Below, piece after piece: positions 1 to 6,323 of a stretch of 64,000 nt of DNA. The stretch is from Nodosilinea sp. LEGE 06152. GTDB lineage: Bacteria; Cyanobacteriota; Cyanobacteriia; Phormidesmidales; Phormidesmidaceae. The notes below the pieces were generated by a model. It did no database searches. It saw only the letters and a program-made list of their open reading frames with translations, and had not been told where the DNA came from. The position numbers and the translations under genes are program-made. Each line of letters begins with the position of its first letter. The stretch's first letter is position 1. The DNA lies in NCBI RefSeq assembly GCF_015207525.1, contig NZ_JADEWR010000011.1, positions 1 through 64,000 on the forward strand, written 5' to 3'.

Positions 1-96
1 AAACTGACGACCGCAGGCTACACAGATGTGGTTTTGTTTACCTTTCCGCTTGCCATTCTTACGGATGTGAGTGGCTCCACATTCTGGACATTGCAT
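1..96 (-). CDS. IS1-type transposase, N-terminal zinc-ribbon part (cut by window edge)
   Basis: Reading the minus strand from an ATG at 96 gives 32 residues before the window ends, starting MQCPECGATHIRKNG and carrying a second CxxC (CVACGRQF). The CPEC...CVAC spacing is the zinc-ribbon DNA-binding start of IS1-family transposases (the InsA region), which are frequent in cyanobacteria. The catalytic part would lie left of the window, so it is impossible to say whether the element is intact. No inverted terminal repeat was recognised between 97 and about 430. Confidence 0.7.
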   Translation of the reverse strand, partial: MQCPECGATHIRKNGKRKGKQNHICVACGRQF

Positions 97-432
97 CGCA
101 GATCACCCTAACTCATCTCTCAATTATGCAACGCCGTGGTGGGTGAATAGATTGGATGGTGGGCAGTGCCCACCCTACGGTTGTAATAGGGTTGCGCACG
201 GTTGGGCCATACGGTTGAAATCACCGATCGCATCAAGTAATATACGTAACACGGGGAATGAGCTAGGCGGGGAAGAGAGGAGGTGGTGCTCCTCAAATCC
301 CCTGATCATTCCGACTTAACTCGGCTAAGCCGAAATGATTAGGCTCATTTTAAGAGATCTAGCCCATCGGTTTCGCACCTTTACGGAGTGCTAGGTAAGT
401 TCCCCGTTTTCCTCAAAACAAAGGTGAACAAC
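97..432. other. Non-coding stretch right of the IS1 fragment
   Basis: No convincing gene was seen. It contains a 17-nt palindrome (158-174), a second copy of which lies at 13364. It also contains a short AGGAG/CTCCT hairpin near 281-296. An open frame on the plus strand at 71-319 overlaps the transposase start and has no family resemblance, so it is treated as chance. Confidence 0.5.
158..179. repeat. Dispersed palindromic repeat, copy 1
   Basis: GGTGGGCA-G-TGCCCACC followed by CTACG. The same palindrome with only the centre base changed, followed by CTACG, occurs at 13364-13385. Eight-base perfect arms and the shared right flank point to a short dispersed repeat rather than chance. Confidence 0.65.
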
Positions 433-642
433 ATGACTTACGAGTTCAAACTGCCCGTGCGGCAGCAAGAAGTAGTGCGCCTGATAGCCCTGGGCGACTA
501 CTCAGCCGTACGAGACACCATTCATCAGCTTGGGGCGAAAGGTTGCGCCGACCCCGATAGGTGGACAAAGCTAATGCCAACCGGTAGAGAAGGCGAGTAT
601 ATCTCGATACACACCAGGCGTTACTCCCCCGCCGCAGACTAG
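433..642 (+). CDS. Small protein of unknown function (69 aa)
   Basis: A 69-residue protein starting MTYEFKLPVRQQ. The frame stays open back to 388, but the ATG at 433 is preferred because the extra residues look unstructured and the conserved-looking part starts at MTYEF. It is small and basic with a likely helical middle (RQQEVVRLIALGDYSAVRDTIHQL) and ends HTRRYSPAAD. No family was recognised. It stands alone and is followed within a few bases by a terminator-like hairpin, which supports it being a real transcribed unit. The neighbouring toxin-antitoxin-like pair is convergent and probably unrelated. Confidence 0.55.
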   Translation: MTYEFKLPVRQQEVVRLIALGDYSAVRDTIHQLGAKGCADPDRWTKLMPTGREGEYISIHTRRYSPAAD

Positions 643-653
643 CGAATCAAAGA

Positions 654-686
654 ACCCCCGGAGAGTAAATCTCTGGGGGTCTCTTG
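654..686 (+). terminator. Terminator-like hairpin after the small gene
   Basis: ACCCCC(GG)AGAG, loop TAAAT, CTCTGGGGGT, then a T-rich CTCTTGTTTG. The stem is 10 bp with a two-base bulge and starts 12 bases after the stop at 642. It fits a factor-independent terminator for the plus-strand gene. Confidence 0.6.
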
Positions 687-725
687 TTTGATGGAGCGAG
701 GGGCAGCGAATACTGAACTGGTGCT

Positions 726-1220
726 TTAGTGCGATCGCGTTTCGCTAGCCAGTCTTAGCACTTCTGTGTAAAGCGTCTCATGTACCCAGAAGCCATTAAC
801 TATCAAATCATCTAATACTGGACGTACTTCAGCAATTAAACCTCGTTGTTTGGCAGTTAGCAGGATGCCGAGCAATCCTGTTATTCTTAGGCCAAGCTGA
901 ACCGCAACGTCCCGACCTCGCCGTTCGTCGATCAGCAACCGCGCAGCACTGAGTTCAACTGCCAGAACGATTGCTTCTGCTTCTCCAATATCTAAATTAC
1001 TTTGAACGGTTTGCAGTAGCGTTAAGTTTGTTACTTCCTGGGTCTGAATCCAATCCAATGTTTGAATTGCAAAGCTCGCTGGATTGGTCTCACCCGCATT
1101 GAGTAGCTCTTGAGCAACAGCAGGCGGAATGATGACTGTGCCGTAAAGTTGCCGTATCAGGTCCAATTGCCCGATCGCGGCCAGGTTAGTGAGCGGTGAG
1201 GTATCGCTGACAACGATCAT
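726..1220 (-). CDS. DUF3368 PIN-like protein (probable toxin of a TA pair)
   Basis: A 164-residue PIN-like fold protein: it starts MIVVSDTSPLTNLA with the N-terminal acidic residue, has PPAVAQELL around residue 35, DIGEAEAIVLA near 97-107 and LLIDERRGRDVA around 115-125, the usual acidic positions of DUF3368 proteins. Known PIN toxins are metal-dependent RNases; DUF3368 members are annotated as predicted nucleic-acid-binding proteins, so RNase activity here is inferred. Its ATG overlaps the stop of the upstream UPF0175 gene in an ATGA, the tight coupling typical of antitoxin-toxin pairs. Confidence 0.8.
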   Translation of the reverse strand: MIVVSDTSPLTNLAAIGQLDLIRQLYGTVIIPPAVAQELLNAGETNPASFAIQTLDWIQTQEVTNLTLLQTVQSNLDIGEAEAIVLAVELSAARLLIDERRGRDVAVQLGLRITGLLGILLTAKQRGLIAEVRPVLDDLIVNGFWVHETLYTEVLRLASETRSH

Positions 1221-1462
1221 TGCCAGTTGTTTTCTTCCAGGCTTTTCACATCCTCCTGCAGTTCAGCAATACCGTAGTGAAGTGGAATCTTGCGATCGGC
1301 AAGCAGGTGTTGAAAAGCAAGCTGATTCATACCCGCAAATCGGCTTGCCTGTCCTAGCGTAAAGCGCTCTTGTTGAAAGAACAGAACCGCAATTTCCTGC
1401 TGTAGTTCTGCTTCAGTCATTTGAAGCGATCGCAAAACTTGATCTGAAATAACAACGCTCAT
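1217..1462 (-). CDS. UPF0175 family protein (probable antitoxin)
   Basis: An 81-residue protein with the UPF0175 signature region RFTLGQASRFAGMNQLAFQHLLADRKIPLHYG, a helix-turn-helix-like module in which the segment around GQASRFAGM acts as a small DNA- or partner-binding domain. UPF0175 genes are commonly found directly upstream of DUF3368 PIN-like genes, as here, with a 4-base overlap. The inferred role is an antitoxin that binds the downstream PIN protein and represses the pair. The first residues (MSVVISDQVLRSLQMTEAELQQE) look helical and normal for the family. Confidence 0.8.
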   Translation of the reverse strand: MSVVISDQVLRSLQMTEAELQQEIAVLFFQQERFTLGQASRFAGMNQLAFQHLLADRKIPLHYGIAELQEDVKSLEENNWQ

Positions 1463-1553
1463 GGCATAGTCTGACTGTAGCTATAGATCCAAGATAAAGG
1501 ATTAGCCTCTAAAGAAGCAGCCAAAAACGATCGCCGCATTATTTTGGTGTCGT

Positions 1554-2231
1554 TCAAGCGTTACTGAATGCTTCGGCCCCCACCAGGTGTCCCGTTTTCA
1601 CATAGATCACGCAGCCCTCGCGGCTAAACGGATTGTGGCGGCTGCCGTGGGGGCTGCGTAGCCAGGTACCCGCTGGGTAGTCGCCCTGCTCATCAGAAAA
1701 CACCCCCTCCAGCACAAAGATCTCCTCGCCGCCCCAGTGGGTATGGGGCTGAAACTGAGTGCCCGGTGCCCACTTTACCAGCGCCACATTCTCGGTGCCG
1801 TAGGCGTGCAGCGGCATCACCTGCAAGCATTCCACCAGGCCGGGGTGCCAGGGCGCGGTGGTCGTATCCACTACCACCCGAGTCTGATCGTCGGGGTGCA
1901 TTTGCCACAGCTTGACCAAGATAGTGCAGCCCGGCGCGCTCGATGGCGTATGGGTCGAACCCACCGGATTGCGCACGTAGGTGCCCGCCGGGTAGTCGCC
2001 GTGCTCGTCAGAAAACACCCCTTCCAGCACAAAGAACTCCTCGCCGCCGCCGTGGGTGTGGGGCGAAAAGGCGCTGCCGGGGGCATAGCGCACCAGGGAG
2101 GTGGCACGGGCGACCTCTTCACCATTGCGATCGAGCATACGGCGACGGACACCGGGCATGGGTGAGTCGAGCCAGGGCAGGTCGGGGGTGGTGAGAACGA
2201 CGCGCTGGGTGAGGTCGGCGTGGAGCTGCAT
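1554..2231 (-). CDS. Double-cupin protein, ChrR-like (225 aa)
   Basis: Two tandem cupin domains that are clearly internal duplicates. The first (about 45-110) has PHTHGGGEEFFVLEG with His58, His60, Glu64 and a downstream His94. The second (about 150-215) has PHTHWGGEEIFVLEG with His163, His165 and matching Glu/His199. Both share the GDYPAGT loop. This is the metal-binding pattern of ChrR/anti-sigma-type cupins and related dioxygenase-like proteins, but the zinc-finger anti-sigma domain of true ChrR is absent, so the function is open. It is the last gene of a minus-strand stress block. A G-rich 16-mer array lies directly upstream and its ATG follows CCCAAA with no obvious ribosome-binding site. 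Confidence 0.8.
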   Translation of the reverse strand: MQLHADLTQRVVLTTPDLPWLDSPMPGVRRRMLDRNGEEVARATSLVRYAPGSAFSPHTHGGGEEFFVLEGVFSDEHGDYPAGTYVRNPVGSTHTPSSAPGCTILVKLWQMHPDDQTRVVVDTTTAPWHPGLVECLQVMPLHAYGTENVALVKWAPGTQFQPHTHWGGEEIFVLEGVFSDEQGDYPAGTWLRSPHGSRHNPFSREGCVIYVKTGHLVGAEAFSNA

Positions 2232-2234
2232 TTT

Positions 2235-2317
2235 GGGTAGGCGGGTGGATGGGTGGGAGGGTAGGCGGGTGGATGGGTAGGCGGGTGGATGGGTAGGCGG
2301 GTGGATGGGTAGGGGGG
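2235..2317. repeat. Tandem 16-mer array, G-rich (array 1)
   Basis: Four copies of GTAGGCGGGTGGATGG (2237-2252, 2261-2276, 2277-2292, 2293-2308) with an 8-base interruption after the first copy. The plus strand has many GGG runs with short loops, so it can in principle form G-quadruplexes. It lies immediately upstream of the cupin ATG. Related arrays lie at 11610-11680 and 13433-13490. Confidence 0.85.
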
Positions 2318-2355
2318 AGCGGTGTTCGTCCTGAAATGGGGTTTGCTCTGTTCCG

Positions 2356-3330
2356 TTATTGAGGATTTTGCCAGGGGCCGGTGTCGGTCAAATAAGGCGA
2401 AAACTCTGGGGTTGACCAGGTAAGGGGTAGGTTGCCCTCCACCCGGTAGCCCTGCGTTACATGGAAATGCAGCAGGCGTTCGGCTCCCTCGTAGGCGGCG
2501 ATCGCGGGGCTATCCCAAACAACCTCAGCGGTGCCGGTGAGGTAGAGCAGGTCGCCCCGGTCAAAATCGATGAAAACCAGCCCGGCGCGGGGGTTGAGTT
2601 CTAGGTTGCCAAAGGTGTTGAAGTGGAAGTTACCCGCAAAATCGGGAATGGTGAGCGTGTTGGTATCGTCTATGCGAACAAAGCCCGGTTTGCCGCCCCG
2701 GTGCGACACATCCACGCCGCTGGCGCTGACCGTTGACTCAGCCTGATAGGCCGTGGCGATAAAGAAGGTATCCGCAGCGGCGACGATCGCCCGTTCACCC
2801 TCTCCCAGTGCCGCCAAGGAATGCACGGGTTTTGGGGCTGCTGGATCTAGCGATCGCAGATCAAACTGCCGCGCCTGAATGTACTGGGGGCAGTTGCCAA
2901 AGCTCTGCCCCACGGCGACCGTAAATCCGTCAGGCTGAATCGCTGTTACTGTACCGTTCAGGCGGTTGCGGCGGCGGGTGTGCAGTTCAATGCCTAGCAG
3001 GCCAATGTCTGCACCTTCGACTAGGGTGCGGTGCAGAGGGTCGCCGTAGAGGGGCTGAGCGGCAATGTGGAGAGTGCGATCGTCGGGAGAGGTGATGAAC
3101 CCCGGTTTCCCCACCAAAATGGAGGCCCAGGGCTGGCCTTCACCATCCACCGTACCCACTAGCACGTAAGACAGCTGGGCAAAAAACTGACGGTGCTGCT
3201 CGGGCAAATAGTCGCGAATGATCCGCCGCCCCTGGCGATCCATCTGCTCTTGCACCCCCAGCCGCGATTGGATGGCCAGCTCTCCGGCATGGAAAGGGGA
3301 CGTTTCGTGGGGCCAACCGAGATTTGCCAT
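2356..3330 (-). CDS. PNPOx-like FMN-binding split-barrel protein (324 aa)
   Basis: Pyridoxamine 5'-phosphate oxidase-type protein with two split-barrel halves. The first covers about residues 45-125 (QLSYVLVGTVDGEGQPWASILVGKPGF, then LGIELHTRRRNRLNGTV). The second covers about 190-290 (FIATAYQAESTVSASGVDVSHRGGKPGFVRI...FGNLELNPRAGLVFIDFDRGDLLYLTGTAEV). Proteins of this layout are flavin-binding oxidoreductases of uncertain substrate. A strong Shine-Dalgarno, AGAAGGAG, sits just before the ATG. It lies 24 bases downstream of the LysE exporter gene and so is probably in the same transcript. I infer a redox or detoxification role from its neighbours, not from the sequence. Confidence 0.82.
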   Translation of the reverse strand: MANLGWPHETSPFHAGELAIQSRLGVQEQMDRQGRRIIRDYLPEQHRQFFAQLSYVLVGTVDGEGQPWASILVGKPGFITSPDDRTLHIAAQPLYGDPLHRTLVEGADIGLLGIELHTRRRNRLNGTVTAIQPDGFTVAVGQSFGNCPQYIQARQFDLRSLDPAAPKPVHSLAALGEGERAIVAAADTFFIATAYQAESTVSASGVDVSHRGGKPGFVRIDDTNTLTIPDFAGNFHFNTFGNLELNPRAGLVFIDFDRGDLLYLTGTAEVVWDSPAIAAYEGAERLLHFHVTQGYRVEGNLPLTWSTPEFSPYLTDTGPWQNPQ

Positions 3331-3354
3331 GGGTATGCTCCTTCTGCTGAAAAT

Positions 3355-3975
3355 TTAGGTCTGTCGAACGGCGATGTAAATACCAGTACCCAACATCAAT
3401 GCGCCTGCCCCCTGGTTGCATCGCCGTCGGGCGCGGCGATCGCGCAGCAGCCTCCTGGCCCGAGCGGCCCCGTAAGAATAGGCAGCTAGCACGACGAACA
3501 GCGCTACACTGATCACCAAAATGGCGGTAAAACCGTCGATCCAGCCCAGGTGGTTGACATCGATAAACGTGGGTAACAGGCTGACGTAAAAGAAGATCAC
3601 CGCAGAGTTGCTGAAGGGCACCACCAGCCCGGTTAAAAAGCCCGACATTGGATTGGTGGAGGCCGCCCGACGGTCGATGTCGTCGGTGTTGACCTCGGCC
3701 ATCCACAACCGGAGGCCAAGCCAGATCAGGTAAAGGGCACCCAGATACTTGATGGCGATAAACAGACTGCCCAGGGCGCTAGCCGCGGCAGCCAAGCCCA
3801 AAATGACAACGACTAGAAATGCAGCGTTGCCAAGCACAATGCCAGCAATGATGTATAAGGTGGATTGAAACCCGGAGGCGATCGCGCGAGCAATGCAGGT
3901 AAACACCCCAGGGCCGGGCACCGCTGCCGAAATGAGCATAGCCACAAATAGCGTCGCGATCGATTCAAAGGTCAT
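3355..3975 (-). CDS. LysE/RhtB family exporter (206 aa)
   Basis: An inner-membrane protein with about six hydrophobic helices and the family's N-terminal signature (FVAMLISAAVPGPGVFTCIARAIASG), followed by ALYLIWLGLRLWMAEV. The length of 206 is usual for LysE/RhtB amino-acid or small-metabolite exporters. Members export lysine, homoserine, threonine or related compounds; the substrate cannot be read from sequence. The helix at about 139-160 is followed by an Arg/Ala-rich stretch (GAARARRLLRDRRARRRC) facing the cytoplasm. It is placed between a glutathione transferase and a flavin protein, which suggests removal of a toxic or conjugated compound. Confidence 0.85.
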   Translation of the reverse strand: MTFESIATLFVAMLISAAVPGPGVFTCIARAIASGFQSTLYIIAGIVLGNAAFLVVVILGLAAAASALGSLFIAIKYLGALYLIWLGLRLWMAEVNTDDIDRRAASTNPMSGFLTGLVVPFSNSAVIFFYVSLLPTFIDVNHLGWIDGFTAILVISVALFVVLAAYSYGAARARRLLRDRRARRRCNQGAGALMLGTGIYIAVRQT

Positions 3976-3988
3976 AGGTTCTTTCCCC

Positions 3989-4028
3989 GATTAAGGTCTA
4001 CCGCCATCATTGCCGATAGACCTTAATC
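3989..4028. terminator. 12-bp inverted repeat between GST and lysE-type genes
   Basis: GATTAAGGTCTA and TAGACCTTAATC form perfect 12-base arms with a 16-base loop, in the 75-base gap between two minus-strand genes. There is no T-run after it on the minus strand, so it may be an attenuator, processing site or operator rather than a simple terminator. Confidence 0.45.
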
Positions 4029-4050
4029 CTTGATGAAGCTGCCTGCCGCT

Positions 4051-4650
4051 CTATACGCCTGCCATAGGCACAAAGTCGGGCAGCTGCTTGACGCGCTCAA
4101 TCCAGGCCAGTACGTTGGGGTAGGCGTTGAGGTCAATTTTGCCGTCGCGGGCCAGGGCGACGTAGGGGAATACGGCCACATCGGCAATGGTGGGGCGATC
4201 GCACTCTAGCCACAGGCGGCTGTGGAGGTGCTTGTCGAGCTGGGTGAGAATGTGATCGGCTTTTTGGTGGGCGCGATCGATATTGATGTTGGTCGCCCCA
4301 AATAGGTGGTAAAGCCGCGCATTCTCAAGCCCCTGGCGCACTTCGCCCGCGGTGGTCGAGAGCCAGCGCACCACCTGGGCCAGGGGCAGCGCATCCGTGG
4401 AGAGCCAGGTTTCGCCGCCGTACTGCCGCGCCAGATACACCAAAATGGCCTGGGCATCGGCCAGTTTTACATCGCCATCCACCAGCAGAGGCACCTGCCC
4501 AAAAGGGTTGAGGGCCAGGTACTCGGGCGACTTTTGCTCAGCTTTCATCAGGTCAACCTTGACCCATTCGTAGTCGAGGTTGAGCAGTTCGAGCAACAGG
4601 CGGGCTTTGTAGCTGTTGCCCGAGAGTTCGTGTCCGTAGAGCTTAATCAT
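4051..4650 (-). CDS. Glutathione S-transferase family protein (199 aa)
   Basis: The N-terminal thioredoxin-like domain starts MIKLYGHELSGNSYKARLLLELL, with the Ser of the glutathione site and the cis-Pro motif in NPFGQVPLLVDGD. The all-helical C-terminal domain ends IERVKQLPDFVPMAGV. Soluble GSTs conjugate or reduce electrophiles using glutathione, which cyanobacteria make. It is the first gene of the minus-strand block. Its promoter region is shared with the divergent tetR gene and holds two operator palindromes, so induction by whatever ligand the TetR protein senses is likely. Confidence 0.88.
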   Translation of the reverse strand: MIKLYGHELSGNSYKARLLLELLNLDYEWVKVDLMKAEQKSPEYLALNPFGQVPLLVDGDVKLADAQAILVYLARQYGGETWLSTDALPLAQVVRWLSTTAGEVRQGLENARLYHLFGATNINIDRAHQKADHILTQLDKHLHSRLWLECDRPTIADVAVFPYVALARDGKIDLNAYPNVLAWIERVKQLPDFVPMAGV

Positions 4651-4748
4651 GGTGAGTTCCTTAGGGAATAGAGGAGTGGGAGGCGACAGGATTGAGGGAC
4701 TAATACTCCTGCGTTCTTGCGGTTGATGGCGATGCTGGCCTTAAAGAC

Positions 4749-4796
4749 GTACCGAACGTTCGGTACACGGTTACTGTACTGATCGTTCGGTATAAT
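4749..4796. promoter_or_regulatory. Duplicated TetR-type operator and -10 box between GST and tetR
   Basis: A perfect 18-base palindrome, GTACCGAACGTTCGGTAC, lies at 4749-4766. A second copy matching at 15 of 18 positions lies at 4776-4793, so the centres are 27 bases apart. A consensus TATAAT (4791-4796) overlaps the end of the second copy and points toward tetR, 38 bases before its start. Binding of the repressor there would block its own promoter and, from the other side, that of the GST gene. Confidence 0.8.
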
Positions 4797-4831
4797 GTCA
4801 ATAGGTCAAAACGTATTCTGGGAGATGCTCG

Positions 4832-5392
4832 GTGATGTCTAAGCCCACTGCGGCTAAACAGTCCTATGTGCCGCCCTTGCTCGATCTGTTTCGGCAGTAC
4901 GGCTATGACGGAGTCAGCTTGTCAAAAATTTCCCAGGCGACGGGGTTGGGCAAGGCCAGCCTCTACCACCACTTCCCCGGCGGCAAAGACGATATGGTTG
5001 CCACGGTGTTAGCGACCCTCGATGGGTGGTTGCAGGCAACGGCGCTAGAGGCACTAGAGGGGGAGGGCGATGCGCTGGAACGACTGGGGTGCATGGGCGA
5101 TCGCATTCGTGACGCTTACAGCCACGGCGAAAAGCCCTGCATGCTGGCCTCGCTGATGCTGGGCTCTGCCAAAGACGACTTTCAACCCCAGGTGCAGGCA
5201 ATGCTGGAGCGGTGGATGGGGGCGATCGCTGCCGTTTTGACCCGGGGCGGCATGGCAGAATCCCTAGCCCAGGAGCGCAGCGAAGAAGCCCTGATCGCTA
5301 TTCAGGGCGCACTGATTGTGGCGCGGGCTATGGGCGATGCCGCCATCTTTGAGCGCACTATGCAGCGCCTGCCCGAGCAGCTCTGCCGCTAG
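4832..5392 (+). CDS. TetR/AcrR family repressor (186 aa)
   Basis: An N-terminal TetR helix-turn-helix: FRQYGYDGVSLSKISQATGLGKASLYHHF, with the recognition helix at about residues 38-50, followed by a ligand-binding domain with an LmrA/YxaF-like sequence (CMLASLMLGSAKDDFQPQVQAML). The frame starts GTG-ATG; the ATG at 4835 is an equally good start, with GGAG ten bases before it. Expressed divergently from the GST gene across a double palindrome, it most likely represses both itself and the detoxification genes. Its 3' end overlaps the convergent osmC-type gene by 4 bases. Confidence 0.88.
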   Translation: MMSKPTAAKQSYVPPLLDLFRQYGYDGVSLSKISQATGLGKASLYHHFPGGKDDMVATVLATLDGWLQATALEALEGEGDALERLGCMGDRIRDAYSHGEKPCMLASLMLGSAKDDFQPQVQAMLERWMGAIAAVLTRGGMAESLAQERSEEALIAIQGALIVARAMGDAAIFERTMQRLPEQLCR

Positions 5393-5790
5393 GTCAACAC
5401 GGTTTGAATCGCGGTGGTGGCGCTGAGCAGGCGGTGCACCGGGCAGCGATCGCCGATCTCCCGCAGGCGATCGCGCTGCTCAGCGCTGAGGTCGCCCACC
5501 AGGGTGAGGTAAGCCTTGATCACCGACTGCTTTTCTCCCGACGAATTTTCTATGGTGTGCAGCTCGGCTGCTACATAGACGCGATCGACGGGCCAGCCCT
5601 TGCGCTCGGCGTACATTTTGATCGTGATCGCCTTGCAGCTGCCCAGGCCCGCCAGCAGCAGTTCGGTCGGGGTTGGCCCCTGGTCGTCGCCGCCAACCGA
5701 GGCGGGTTCGTCGGCAGTTAGCTCAAACTTGCGGATGGCGATATCTTGGCCATAGCGCGACGCATTTGACGAAACCTGAACTGAGGTCAT
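5389..5790 (-). CDS. OsmC/Ohr family protein (133 aa)
   Basis: A small thiol-dependent peroxidase-fold protein. The two family cysteines are visible in GLGSCKAITIKMYAERKGW (about residue 52) and GDRCPVHRLLSATT (about residue 114). GGDDQGPTPTELLLAGLGSC is the typical OsmC entry into the first Cys helix. OsmC/Ohr proteins reduce organic hydroperoxides using lipoyl or other dithiols. It is convergent with tetR, with the two stop codons overlapping in 4 bases, which suggests a stable shared neighbourhood with the GST/LysE/flavin genes. Confidence 0.88.
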   Translation of the reverse strand: MTSVQVSSNASRYGQDIAIRKFELTADEPASVGGDDQGPTPTELLLAGLGSCKAITIKMYAERKGWPVDRVYVAAELHTIENSSGEKQSVIKAYLTLVGDLSAEQRDRLREIGDRCPVHRLLSATTAIQTVLT

Positions 5791-5829
5791 AACAGTAGAT
5801 GATTTTGAGCGTTTAACTGAACTTCGCGA

Positions 5830-6167
5830 TTAAACCAGGGTTTGTACCCAGGCGAAGTCAGCCTCTGTTAGGGCTGGTGTGGGCTGCTGGCTGTAGTCAA
5901 TTACCGACTTTAGGGCAGCGGCGGCGTAAATATCTTGCAGGAGTTGATGCATATCAATGAGTGCGGCTGAGCCTGCACCACCGACACATCGGGAATGCCC
6001 ACCAGCAGCGCATCGGTATAAACTCGTTGCTCAACCGCTGCCCGATACTTAGGCTGTAAAACCGGGTTAAGGGTACGGGCCAGCTGCACAATCAGCCAGG
6101 CATGTACCTCAGGCCAGAGAACAGGGTTCTCCAGGTAGGGATTCGTGCTGGGAAAGTTGAGCGACAT
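5830..6167 (-). pseudogene. DUF4058 gene with internal deletion and frame change
   Basis: The minus strand starts like a DUF4058 protein (MSLNFPSTNPYLENPVLWPEVHAWLI, then RAAVEQRVYTDALLVGIPDVSVV), a family of roughly 250 residues. After about 60 residues the frame runs into unrelated sequence and stops at 5910. In another frame the typical family C-terminus follows at once (LLQDIYAAAALKSVIDYSQQ, then PALTEADFAWVQTLV and a stop at 5830-5832). The central part is missing, with the joint near 5955-5980. The gene is therefore broken by an internal deletion. Intact DUF4058 genes often occur in multiple copies in cyanobacteria; their function is unknown. Confidence 0.75.
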
Positions 6168-6323
6168 AGGGCATCAGGGGCGGGGGTGCCCAGGGGCTGC
6201 AGCAAAAGGGCAGGCCTATGTCTATTTTAAGCCTCAGCTGAGGGAAAGCGCGGTATCGGTCTCAGGCGCGGGCGAGACCTGAGGCATTGGCCTCGCCGCC
6301 GGTTGAGTTTCGCTGGTAAGTTT

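Noticed and set aside
71..319. 82-codon plus-strand open frame next to the IS1 fragment
   Set aside because: It runs over the transposase start on the other strand and through a dispersed palindrome, has no Shine-Dalgarno and no family resemblance.
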